A stretch of DNA of 64,000 nucleotides, from assembly GCF_947502065.1 (NCBI RefSeq), contig NZ_CANMYE010000001.1:744001-808000 (forward strand). Direction: 5' to 3'. Numbering within the stretch: the stretch's first letter is position 1; every line of letters starts with the position of its first letter. Under the pieces are notes generated by a model. It had not been told where the DNA came from. It searched no databases and saw only the letters and a list, made by a program, of their open reading frames with translations. Below are positions 1-7,800 of this stretch, one piece after another. The translations under genes were made by a program, and so were the position numbers. This DNA comes from an uncultured Pseudoteredinibacter sp. GTDB lineage: Bacteria > Pseudomonadota > Gammaproteobacteria > Pseudomonadales > Cellvibrionaceae.

Positions 1-984
1 GAAACGGGGAGCTCGGCTACTAGGATCAAACTGTGTTGAGATAACAGTCGGACAGCCCAATACCTGCAAGCTTTTCATCATGATCAAATTGGTGGGCAAC
101 ATATTGGCATTGCTCTCGCCTTTTTCACCTTTTGCGACAAAGGGTGTAGCGGCCCAGCCGACCACCAAAAAGCGCGCATTAAACTTAACACAACGCATGC
201 TCTCCAATGATATAGCACCGCCAACACCATCATAGACGACATCTACACCCTTGCCGTTAGTAAGCGCCTTAACTTCATCGCGAAAGCGGGTAACTCCCTT
301 AGGGTTATTTGGGTCTTTGCAGTTGATAATGTGATCGGCGCCTTGCTCTTGAACGACTTTAAGCTTGGTGTCCGAGCGGCCAGTAGCAATTACATTAGCA
401 CCCAGTAGCTTGGCAATATGCACTGCAGCCATACCTGTTGCGCCCGAAGCACCATGAATTAGCACAGTCTCACCGGCCTGCAGTTGGCCGCGTGTCACTA
501 GGCAGTGATAGGCGGTTTCATAACTGCCAAGAAGATTACAGGCTTGTGCAAAACCAAAGTCGGCTGGGATTTTATGGGCGGCCTTTGCAGGTGCAACAGC
601 GTAAGAAGCAAAGCCGCCATATTGTTGGTAATTGCCCGCTGAGCGTGGGCCCGCCTGAAAACCATCAACTAAAACTCTATCGCCAACGGCTGCTTGCTTT
701 GGGTCAACCTCTGCCCCGGTCCATACCACAATGCCGCTGTACTCAAGGCCAGGGCTATAGGGTGGTGGCGGGGTGTGTTGATATAGGCCGCTGGTCATTA
801 AAAGATCTACCCAGCCCACCGCAGCGCTCTTTACCTGCACAATAATATCCTGTGCTTGTAAATTACGGGTATCGGGAACTGCCTGGTCTTCGAGCGTTAT
901 ACGCTCATTCACCGCTTTTACGGGATCTTCAGCAAACTCTGAAACGAGTGCGCGCCTGCCAGTGGGCAATGTATTTACGTTCAT
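1..984 (-). CDS. MDR-family quinone oxidoreductase / zinc-type alcohol dehydrogenase-like protein (3' part off the window)
   Basis: Reading leftwards from the ATG at 984, 328 codons are open up to the window edge. The N-terminal half is a GroES-like fold (start MNVNTLPTGRRALVSEFA; VGWVDLLMTSGLYQ near residue 70, PYSPGLEYSG shortly after). It is followed by the Rossmann nucleotide-binding motif HGASGATGMAAVH at about residues 177-189. I see no catalytic or structural zinc cysteines in the usual places, so this is the zinc-independent quinone oxidoreductase branch of the medium-chain dehydrogenases, expected to reduce quinones or enoyl/enone substrates with NADPH in the cytoplasm. The C-terminus is missing only because of the window boundary. 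The exact substrate cannot be told. Confidence 0.88.
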   Translation of the reverse strand, partial: MNVNTLPTGRRALVSEFAEDPVKAVNERITLEDQAVPDTRNLQAQDIIVQVKSAAVGWVDLLMTSGLYQHTPPPPYSPGLEYSGIVVWTGAEVDPKQAAVGDRVLVDGFQAGPRSAGNYQQYGGFASYAVAPAKAAHKIPADFGFAQACNLLGSYETAYHCLVTRGQLQAGETVLIHGASGATGMAAVHIAKLLGANVIATGRSDTKLKVVQEQGADHIINCKDPNNPKGVTRFRDEVKALTNGKGVDVVYDGVGGAISLESMRCVKFNARFLVVGWAATPFVAKGEKGESNANMLPTNLIMMKSLQVLGCPTVISTQFDPSSRAPRF

Positions 985-1075
985 TGGCTTGCCTTCTTTC
1001 GACTAAATAAACGGATAAAAGCTAAACTGCTAAGGCTAAATAGTAACGGCTAGCGTTGAGAAGGGCTTTCTTTCC

Positions 1076-1102
1076 GGCGCCAATGACATTTTAATTGGCG
1101 CC
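1076..1102. repeat. Perfect 9-bp inverted repeat in intergenic space
   Basis: GGCGCCAAT (1076-1084) and ATTGGCGCC (1094-1102) are exact reverse complements around a 9-base spacer. The repeat sits between the start of the quinone oxidoreductase gene and the stop of the PepSY-type gene, both on the minus strand. Neither side carries a T-run, so it is not a classical intrinsic terminator. It could be an operator for the gene starting at 984 or a hairpin protecting the upstream mRNA end. Confidence 0.5.
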
Positions 1103-1139
1103 ATATAAATAATTTAAAACGAGGAATGCGGCTGTATTT

Positions 1140-1715
1140 TCAGCTAATCAGGTAGGTTAAAAATAGAATTAAGCTACTAGAGGCAATTCCAGCGAATGCC
1201 ATAGCTTTATAACGTGGGCTAGACAGTAATAAAAGCAAGCCACTGATGGCACTAAATAGTAGACATAGACCAAAGATAATCCCCAAGATTTTAAAGACAG
1301 GGCCGGCTAGGCCAAAGTGGATATACAGAATCTTCTTCCAAAGGCCGTGACGATTAAACTCGATAGTAAATGGCTCATTGGGTGTATTGCTTTTGCTTAG
1401 CGCGGTGCTGTAATGATAGCCAAACCAACTATGGCGACTGGCACTGCTAAAGTAATTATCGGGCAGGCTTGTGATCTCGATGGTGGAATCTTTTTCATGT
1501 AATTGCTGCACTACAAAAGTCTGCGCGGCTGCCTGATCTTCAGGCCATGCGTCGCCAGCAATGGAAAAACGCAATTCTTCGCTGTTGCTGCCTTTAACGT
1601 CTAGAAGGTAGAGAGTGCCGGTGATAGAAAACAACACAATAAATGGCAAGAAAAAACAGCCGATATAGGCATGCCACTGCATCCAGCTTTGCCGCAGCTT
1701 GGGAGTTATTTTCAT
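1140..1715 (-). CDS. PepSY-associated transmembrane protein
   Basis: 191 residues. The opening LRQSWMQWHAYIGCFFLPF followed by FSITGTLYLLD is the typical first helix of PepSY-associated membrane proteins. Further hydrophobic segments lie at about residues 128-165 (GLAGPVFKILGIIFG onwards) and at the C-terminus. The extracytoplasmic loop between helix 1 and helix 2 is about 90 residues. Family members often accompany iron/siderophore reduction or heme systems, but no partner is adjacent here, so the role is inferred only loosely. It is shorter than the usual 350-500 residue members, with one helix-loop-helix unit rather than two. The gene is divergent from the globin gene at 1951. Confidence 0.75.
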   Translation of the reverse strand: MKITPKLRQSWMQWHAYIGCFFLPFIVLFSITGTLYLLDVKGSNSEELRFSIAGDAWPEDQAAAQTFVVQQLHEKDSTIEITSLPDNYFSSASRHSWFGYHYSTALSKSNTPNEPFTIEFNRHGLWKKILYIHFGLAGPVFKILGIIFGLCLLFSAISGLLLLLSSPRYKAMAFAGIASSSLILFLTYLIS

Positions 1716-1922
1716 TCGGTACCTATTGTTTGAAGAAATGGTACATTCTAGCGGTTTATGAATAAAAATACCTTTTATTTTGCGTTAAAACCTAGATTCA
1801 CCAAAGGGTGGAAAGCTACATGTGCTCAATCGTTCAAGCGCTAAGATCCCCTGCTTAAGTGGCGACTGATTAGCTTTTATGACGTTGACAAACGCCGTTT
1901 TCGGGCTAACTTTATGGGTATA

Positions 1923-1936
1923 GCTATGTACATAGC
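1923..1936. promoter_or_regulatory. 14-bp perfect palindrome directly before the globin gene
   Basis: GCTATGTACATAGC reads the same on both strands and ends 6 bases before the AGGAGG ribosome-binding site of the globin gene. A TTGACA hexamer lies upstream at 1885-1890, with only weak -10 candidates after it. A symmetric site at this point would sit at or just after the transcription start, a normal place for a repressor. No regulator gene adjoins it. Confidence 0.45.
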
Positions 1937-1950
1937 ATTCTAGGAGGAAG

Positions 1951-2379
1951 GTGCCGCTTATGGTGGATGCGAGCTACGATGATACTCCAAAATCTCGCTT
2001 TTTGGCCAGCTTAGAGCGCTGCTCCGCGCAAGACGAATTTATTCCATCTTTCTATCGTCGATTTATCTCGGCTTCACCAGATATAGAGCGACGCTTTCGT
2101 TATACTAGCTTCGAAAAACAAAACAGAATGTTACTGCGATCCTTGCAGCTTTCAGCACTTGCCATTGATGGCGACCCAGAGGCCTTGGCTGAACTAAAGC
2201 TGCGCTCAGAAACCCATGATCGTCATCATCTCAATATAAAACCAGAGCTCTATAACTTATGGCTCGATTCGTTGGTACTTAGCGCGGCAGAATTTGATGA
2301 GCATTGGTCTGCAGAGGTCGACGAGGCCTGGCGAACGGTTCTTGGTTTCGTTATTCGGCGAATGATATCCAGCTATTAG
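1951..2379 (+). CDS. Bacterial globin-like protein
   Basis: 142 residues counted from GTG at 1951. An in-frame ATG at 1960 is an equally possible start, because AGGAGG (1942-1947) is 3 bases from the GTG and 12 from the ATG. The sequence fits a single-domain globin: FYRRFISASPDIERRF (helix B/C and CD corner) and a histidine cluster around residues 89-93 (THDRHHLNIKPELY). The latter is where the proximal heme-ligating histidine lies in this branch, followed by WLDSLVLSAAEFD and a C-terminal helix. The expected role is heme binding with oxygen or nitric oxide chemistry in the cytoplasm. There is no reductase domain, so it would need an electron donor encoded elsewhere. It is monocistronic, with arsH 145 bp downstream having its own promoter. 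Confidence 0.75.
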   Translation: MPLMVDASYDDTPKSRFLASLERCSAQDEFIPSFYRRFISASPDIERRFRYTSFEKQNRMLLRSLQLSALAIDGDPEALAELKLRSETHDRHHLNIKPELYNLWLDSLVLSAAEFDEHWSAEVDEAWRTVLGFVIRRMISSY

Positions 2380-2456
2380 CACAACAATGGCAGGGAATAT
2401 CGGCTTGGTTTCTTAGGGGCTCTTGGGAAAATCTATAGCACTTAACAAAATATTAC

Positions 2457-2497
2457 TTGAGCAGATTAGAGTATTTGATATATGGTAAATCATATAT
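2457..2497 (+). promoter_or_regulatory. arsH promoter with overlapping ArsR-like operator
   Basis: TTGAGC (2457-2462) and TATGGT (2481-2486) are separated by 18 bases. Over the -10 lies an exact inverted repeat, ATATATG (2478-2484) and CATATAT (2491-2497) with a 6-base spacer. AT-rich ATATG/CATAT dyads over the -10 are what ArsR/SmtB repressors commonly bind. The assignment to ArsR is inference, since no arsR gene is in the window. Confidence 0.55.
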
Positions 2498-2524
2498 GTA
2501 TAAAGTCGTATTTGAGGGGTTATA

Positions 2525-3190
2525 GTGCGAGATCTAGAAAATATCCAAAAGCAGGCGTTTAAGACGCCAAGCACAGATAATTTGGCAGAAAAGCCGAAAA
2601 TACTTTTGTTGTATGGCTCCTTGAGAGAAAGGTCTTTCAGTCGAATGGTGGTGGAAGAGAGTGCTCGGATATTAGAGTCTCTGGGCGCCGAAACAAAAAT
2701 ATTTAACCCTGAAGATCTCCCTTTAGCTGATACTGTCGATGCATCGCACCCTAAAGTTAAAGAGTTGCTTTCGTTAATGGAATGGTCAGAAGGGCAGGTT
2801 TGGTGTTCACCTGAACGTCATGGTTCTATGAGTGCTGTATTTAAAAACCAAATAGATTGGGTGCCATTAAAAATAGGCGCAGTGCGCCCTACCCAGGGCA
2901 AGACCCTTGCGGTTATGCAAGTAGAAGGTGGCTCCCAATCTTTTAATGTGGTCAACCAATTGCGGGTTTTGGGCAGGTGGATGCGTATGATCACCATTCC
3001 AAATCAATCTTCTGTTGCTAAAGTCTGGCAAGAGTTTGACGCAGACAATCGTATGAAACCTTCTGCTTTCTACGACAGAATTGTCGACGTGATGGAAGAG
3101 CTTGTTAAGTTTACCTATTTAAGTCGTGAGCAAAAAGATTACCTAGTTGATCGTTACTCAGAGAGAAAACAGTCTGCCGCGAGAGATTAA
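2525..3190 (+). CDS. arsH: ArsH, NADPH-dependent FMN reductase / organoarsenical oxidase
   Basis: 221 residues with a GTG start at 2525 behind GAGGGG. The flavodoxin-like NADPH:FMN reductase fold is shown by [16 protein letters not shown] near residues 25-40 (the GSLRERS loop binds FMN phosphate). The ArsH-typical stretches [19 protein letters not shown] and [15 protein letters not shown] follow, and the C-terminal [20 protein letters not shown] is also characteristic. ArsH oxidises trivalent methylated or aromatic arsenicals to the less toxic pentavalent forms, using FMN and NADPH in the cytoplasm. The gene stands alone: no arsR, arsB/acr3 or arsC is visible nearby, which is unusual but not rare. 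The length fits the family. Confidence 0.93.
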   Translation: MRDLENIQKQAFKTPSTDNLAEKPKILLLYGSLRERSFSRMVVEESARILESLGAETKIFNPEDLPLADTVDASHPKVKELLSLMEWSEGQVWCSPERHGSMSAVFKNQIDWVPLKIGAVRPTQGKTLAVMQVEGGSQSFNVVNQLRVLGRWMRMITIPNQSSVAKVWQEFDADNRMKPSAFYDRIVDVMEELVKFTYLSREQKDYLVDRYSERKQSAARD

Positions 3191-3201
3191 TTAAAAAATA
3201 G

Positions 3202-3229
3202 TTGACATTAAATTATTTGTTACTATTAT
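3202..3229 (+). promoter_or_regulatory. Strong sigma-70 promoter of the rtcB leader
   Basis: A perfect TTGACA (3202-3207) is followed after 16 bases by TATTAT (3224-3229). Transcription should start near 3236, giving a leader of about 170 nucleotides up to the intrinsic terminator at 3373-3404. This promoter is much closer to consensus than others in the window. Confidence 0.75.
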
Positions 3230-3272
3230 TGCCGCCTGAAATTCAATCACAAAATTATTGAGGAGCACTCAA

Positions 3273-3311
3273 ATGAAACAAGGAACACTACAACTTAATA
3301 AACAAAGATAA
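3273..3311 (+). CDS. 12-residue leader peptide ORF upstream of rtcB
   Basis: ATG at 3273 lies 7 bases after GAGGAG (3260-3265), an excellent ribosome-binding site, and encodes MKQGTLQLNKQR before TAA. It is the first translatable frame on the predicted rtcB leader transcript and lies in the loop of a 10-bp stem. Its composition shows no run of one amino acid, so classical amino-acid starvation sensing is not obvious. A structural or stalling role, or sensing of general translation, is more likely. The ORF is too short to judge by homology. Confidence 0.5.
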   Translation: MKQGTLQLNKQR

Positions 3312-3372
3312 TCTTTTGAGTGCTTATGCTTGGAAGGTTATTAATGCCTTCCAATGCGGATCTTTCTTTTAA

Positions 3373-3404
3373 AAGCCCCGGTTGGAAACAATCGGGGCTT
3401 TTTT
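3373..3404 (+). terminator. Intrinsic terminator between leader and rtcB
   Basis: The 12-bp stem 3373-3384 / 3389-3400 (AAGCCCCGGTTG with CAATCGGGGCTT, one G-U pair) is capped by a GAAA tetraloop and followed by six T (3399-3404). It lies 60 bp before the rtcB start and within the same transcript as the strong promoter at 3202-3229. Transcription of rtcB from that promoter must therefore read through it. Confidence 0.85.
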
Positions 3405-3464
3405 ATTGGCTCCTATGGAAGGAAACAAAAATTTATGCCTCAAAAAAAGAGGTAGGGAACTATT

Positions 3465-4706
3465 ATGCCTGTAAAAATGGAATTAAATGCTGGCGCTCAA
3501 AATGGATATAAGCCAGTAAAAATTTATACTCGAGATGTCGAACAAGGTGCGCTTAGCCAACTAAAAAACTTGTCGCAGCTGCCTTTTATTCATTCTCATA
3601 TCGCAGCGATGCCAGATGTGCATATGGGGATTGGCGCCACTGTTGGCTCGGTTATTCCCACTAAATCGGCCATTATTCCGGCCGCCGTTGGTGTGGATAT
3701 TGGTTGTGGCATGGTGGCAGCAAAGCTAAGCCTTAAAGCGTCGCAGCTGCCAGATAGCTTAAAGGAAATGCGCAGTAGGATAGAGCGGGCGGTGCCGGTA
3801 GGTGCTGCGGCCCACAAGATGATCTCTGCTCGCACTTCGGCCTGTAAGGTGTTGGAGCCTGGCATTTTACGTCTTTTTGAAAAGCATCCGGTGCTATTAA
3901 AGATGTTTCGCCAGCCACAGCAAACCTGGGTAAAGCAATTGGGGACGTTGGGTAGTGGCAACCATTTTATTGAGCTATGTGTCGATGAAAGTGATGATGT
4001 TTGGATAATGCTGCACTCTGGTAGTCGGGGCGTTGGTAATGCTATCGGTCGTTACTTTATCCAGCTGGCTAAAAAAGACATGCAACGCAACTGGCAAAAT
4101 ATGCCGGACAAAGATCTTGCCTATTTTGTAGAGGGCAGTGAACACTTTGCTGATTATTGGGAAGCGGTGGCTTGGGCTCAAGAATATGCCCGAATCAATC
4201 GTGAGGAAATGTTTAATCTTGTGGTTCGTGCGATTAAACCGCTGTTACCTGACTTTAGCCTGGAGGCCAAAGCCATCAATTGCCACCATAACTACGTTAG
4301 CCTAGAAAACCACTATGGTGAGGATGTCTATGTTACTCGTAAAGGCGCTATTCGTGCAGGCGAAGGCGAACTGGGCATCACCCCGGGTAGCATGGGGGCA
4401 CGTTCTTATATTGTCCGTGGTAAAGGGCAAGAGGAATCATTTTGTTCTTGCGCTCACGGTGCAGGTCGCAAGATGAGTCGCACAGAAGCGCGACGTCGTT
4501 TTAAACGCGAAGATCTTTTGCAGCAAACTCAAGGTGTGGAGTGCCGTAAAGATAAAGGTGTGATCGATGAGATACCTGGGGCCTATAAAGACATTGATAC
4601 GGTGATGGAAAACCAAAAGGATTTGGTGGATGTATTGTATGTATTAAAGCAAGTTCATGCGTTAAAGGCTAGGCCAAAAAAAGGAATTGAAATGGAGAGG
4701 ATATGA
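3465..4706 (+). CDS. rtcB: RtcB, GTP-dependent 3'-phosphate/5'-hydroxyl RNA ligase
   Basis: 413 residues, close to the 408 of the E. coli enzyme. RtcB joins RNA ends carrying 2',3'-cyclic phosphate or 3'-phosphate to 5'-OH ends, using GTP and Mn2+, in RNA repair. Visible hallmarks: MPDVHMGIGATVGSVIP, the metal-binding GVDIGCGM with Cys81, GTLGSGNHFIE, HSGSRGVGN, HHNYVSLENH, and the guanylated histidine in AHGAGRKMSR at residue 331. The start ATG at 3465 follows AGGTAGGG. The usual partners rtcA and rtcR (a sigma-54 activator) are absent here. Instead, the gene is preceded by a candidate attenuator and its stop overlaps the start of a small basic ORF (ATGA at 4703-4706). Confidence 0.95.
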   Translation: MPVKMELNAGAQNGYKPVKIYTRDVEQGALSQLKNLSQLPFIHSHIAAMPDVHMGIGATVGSVIPTKSAIIPAAVGVDIGCGMVAAKLSLKASQLPDSLKEMRSRIERAVPVGAAAHKMISARTSACKVLEPGILRLFEKHPVLLKMFRQPQQTWVKQLGTLGSGNHFIELCVDESDDVWIMLHSGSRGVGNAIGRYFIQLAKKDMQRNWQNMPDKDLAYFVEGSEHFADYWEAVAWAQEYARINREEMFNLVVRAIKPLLPDFSLEAKAINCHHNYVSLENHYGEDVYVTRKGAIRAGEGELGITPGSMGARSYIVRGKGQEESFCSCAHGAGRKMSRTEARRRFKREDLLQQTQGVECRKDKGVIDEIPGAYKDIDTVMENQKDLVDVLYVLKQVHALKARPKKGIEMERI

Positions 4707-4849
4707 CAAAGAAAGCCGTTAAACTGCATCGACGGGGAAACCCGATTTCACAAAACCCGCTAATGAAAAAAGGCGGGGTTCATGAGAAAAGCCGCTCGGC
4801 AAAGCGGCAACTAGCGAAGCGGGATTTGCGAAAGCAAATCCCGTTTTTT
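4703..4849 (+). CDS. Small basic ORF without stop codon before an intrinsic terminator (non-stop mRNA; ArfA-like rescue factor candidate)
   Basis: ATG at 4703 overlaps the rtcB TGA. The first 49 codons are very basic, beginning MTKKAVKLHRRGNPISQNPL and including KKGGVHEKSRSAKR and KRDLRK. An intrinsic terminator (4820-4849) encodes residues 40-49 in frame, and no stop codon precedes it. The next in-frame stop is near 5113, deep inside the antisense of the efflux gene. The mRNA should therefore end inside the ORF. Most proteobacterial arfA genes are known to be built this way, by terminator or RNase III cleavage, so that the ribosome-rescue factor is made when trans-translation fails. The peptide lacks the KGKGSY motif I would expect of classical ArfA, so identity is inferred from architecture and charge only. 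Codons beyond 4849 are treated as not expressed. Confidence 0.5.
4820..4849 (+). terminator. Intrinsic terminator inside the small ORF after rtcB
   Basis: CGGGATTTGC (4820-4829), loop GAAA, GCAAATCCCG (4834-4843): a perfect 10-bp stem followed by six T (4844-4849). A second small hairpin (GCCGC 4791-4795 with GCGGC 4804-4808) lies just upstream. It works only in the plus direction; the minus-strand efflux operon ending at 4861 gets no T-run from it. Confidence 0.9.
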
Positions 4850-4860
4850 ATGGACTTATG

Positions 4861-7800
4861 TTATTCAGCTAACTCTGTTATAGGTTTGGCTTTGCTCTCT
4901 GGCATTACTGCCATCAGCAGCGCAGGCAAAAAGCTCAGACTCAAAACTGTGGAAGCCAAGATGCCACACAGTACAATGATCCCCACACCTCGGTACAATT
5001 CTGTACCTTCGCCTGGAATTAACACCAGTGGTGCCAAGCCAAACAAGGTTGTGGCTGTAGACATCAAGATAGGTTTTAAGCGCTTTTTCACAGCTTCACG
5101 CACCGCTTCTTGAACCGCAATACCCTGCTCCATAAAGCGGCGGGTTTGGTCAACAATCAAAATTGGGTTATTGACTACTGTACCGAGTAGAATCAGAAAG
5201 CCCAGCATGGTGATCATATCGAAGGGCTGGTGGAAGCCGGCCAAACCAATTGCGCTGCTGAGGCTGCCAAGTGCATTAGCGCCGATTAAACCTAGCAGGC
5301 CTCCAGCCATTCCGAGTGGCACGGTAGCTAGGATAAACAGCGGCATTTGCCAATGACTAAAGATCGCTACCAGCAGTAGGTAGATTAATACCAAAGCAAT
5401 CGCAAAATTACTGGAAAGCGAGGTGCGAGTTGCTTCGAGCTGATCAGCTGCACCGCTGATACTGAGCTTGATACCCTGAGCAATTTTGCCTTCCTTCCAG
5501 AGGCTTGTAATCAATTCTTCACGTACCAATGCTTCAGCGGTTTCCAGGGCAACTTCACGCGGTGGAATAATGTATACGGTTACTGTGCGGTTGCCATCTA
5601 CGCGGCGTACGGAATTACTGTTTTTACTTTCAATAAGGTCAGCCAGTGCGCTAAGTGGAAGAATATTCCCGCTTGGGCTTACCATTGGAGTGGCTGCCAG
5701 CTGCTCCAAGTTTTGCTCAGTACCGGCGCCACTAAACAAGAAGATATCCACTTTGTCATCATTAAGAATAAACTCATCCACATAGGCACCGTCACTTAAT
5801 GCAGCAACCGCGTAATTAAAGTCTTGGTTGCGAATACCTAATTCGGCCAGACGATTCCAGCGCGGTTTTATCTCAATCAAAGGTTGATCTAAGCTCAATG
5901 AGCGGGGCTCGGAGTTTAATTGGGGATCATCAAACACCAGCTGCGCCTGTTGGTAAACGGCTTCGGCGGCCTTGTACAACTCCACGGTATTATTGCCAGC
6001 AATGTCGACCGCCACTGCTCGAGTGCCGCCGTCATTACTGGAAATAATCGAGCCGCGAGAGGAAAAGGCCCGCATGCCCTCGTAGCTTTTAAACTTGCTA
6101 GTGATGCCATCCATCATGGAGCCAATCAAAGCTGGGTCTTTCGGGGCGCTTAAGAACCAAATGCGTCCAGCGGATACCGTCATACTGTAGTATTCCATAG
6201 GTGGCATACTGTCAGCTTCTGGCTGGTAAGCCTCAGCATCTTGCTTAATGTAATGGGCAAAGTGCTCTCGTAATTCACGGGCGATATTTTCCATTTGGGT
6301 TAGATTGTAATCCGGTGGGGCAATCATCATGGAGAAGGCTTTGGGCTCTTCGCCTTCGGGCAAGTATTCGGCCGCGGGCATTAGCGCATAGGCCAAGATT
6401 AATATACTGCCCGCAATCGCGGCCGCCATAGTGCGCGCTCTGTTTTTACTTTGCGTCACAAAGTTGACCATGCCTAACCAACGTGGCGATAACTTGTAGT
6501 TACGATTAGGCTTTAAATCACTTCGGCTGCGCAGCTGGGCTAGCGCAACGGGCACTACAAAAATTGCGACTAGCATAGAGGCGATAATGGCCGCCGCGAT
6601 CGCAATAGCGATATCAGAGTAGAGCTGGCCGGCTTCTTCGATAACAAATAAAATCGGTGCAAATACCATAACTGTAGTCGCGGTAGAGGCTAAGACAGCA
6701 GGCCAAACATCTTGCACACCTTTGACCACAGCTTCCATTTTATTGCGGCCTTTTTGCTTGGCCTGCACGATGGACTCAAGAACTACGATAGTATTATCTA
6801 CCGTCATGCCGATGGCAAAGGCAACCCCAGCAAGAGAGATAACGTTTATGGTCCTAGAAAAGGCAAGCAAACCGATAAAGGCCGCAATGGTGCATAGTGG
6901 AATACCAAATACTCCCACCAAAGTCGCTCGGCCCGATCTCAAGAAGTAGTACATGACCAAGGTGGCCAACAAAGCACCGAGGCCTAAGTTAAACCAGACG
7001 TTTTCCAGTGAGCTTTTAACGTATTTAACATCATCGCTTAATAGACGTAACTGTAAACCGTTTTGTGCTAATAGTTGTTCATTAAGCTCGTCTATCAGTG
7101 GCAGCATTTGCTCTTTGATGGCAAGCACATTAGAGCCACTTTCACGTCTTACAGAAAGTCGTAAGGTACGCTCGCCATCAGCAAAAGAAAGTGCTCGAGC
7201 TTCAAAGTGATCCAACTCGATATCGGCAATATCCTGCAGCAAAATATTGGCATTGCCTTCACGTTTTACGATGAGTTGTTTTAGTTCCTTGATCTGTTCA
7301 AATCGACCAACGACACGTAGCAGATAACGGCTCTTGCCGCTTTCAATATCACCCGCAGAAGCATCACGGTTACGATCACGAATAGCATTGCGAACCTCAG
7401 CAAGGCTTATACCTCGTTGAGCGAGACGCTGTGCATCCACTTTGATTTGAATTTGACGGCTTGCCCCACCAAAAACACCAACCTCGGATACGCCGCTAAC
7501 AGATTCCATCCGCGGACGGATAAAATCCTCGGTAAAATCTCGCAGTAAATCTACATCCAGCTCTAAGGGGTTGCCTTCCAGCGGCTGCAATAAGAAGAAC
7601 ATAAAGGCGTTACTGGAAAAGGAGCTGGAAAACAGGCGGGGTTGATCGACATTCTCAGGGTACGAAGGTACTTGGCTTAGTGCATTGTTCACTCGAATTA
7701 GAGCGTCGTTAACATTGGTGCCGAATGGGAATTCTAATTCAATTCTAGCTCGCCCGAGCTCCGCGAAGGAAACCATACGTTGCAGATTGGGCAGGCTTCT

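Larger units (their letters stand above)
3264..3404 (+). promoter_or_regulatory. Candidate transcription attenuator in front of rtcB
   Basis: Three stems can be seen. Stem A: AGCACTCAAA (3264-3273) with TTTGAGTGCT (3315-3324), a perfect 10 bp that encloses a 12-codon ORF and pairs the first base of its ATG. Stem B: TTGGAAGG (3330-3337) with CCTTCCAA (3347-3354). Stem C: the terminator 3373-3384 with 3389-3400. TTCCAA (3349-3354), plus CGG (3357-3359), can instead pair with CCG and TTGGAA in the terminator arm (3378-3387). That pairing would disrupt both B and C, giving a 6+3 bp antiterminator. This is the classical layout of translation-coupled attenuation. The structures are read by eye; the mechanism is inference. 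Confidence 0.55.

Noticed and set aside
438..845. Open frame on the plus strand opposite the quinone oxidoreductase
   Set aside because: It is antisense to a gene with clear Rossmann motifs, has no ribosome site and encodes low-complexity sequence.
3320..3511. 63-codon plus frame spanning the rtcB leader
   Set aside because: It would cross the intrinsic terminator at 3373-3404 and overlaps the rtcB start; no ribosome site. The leader structure explains the region better.
4850..5113. Continuation of the small ORF after the terminator to its stop codon
   Set aside because: This part is antisense to the RND gene and lies after the terminator, so it is not expected in the mRNA.
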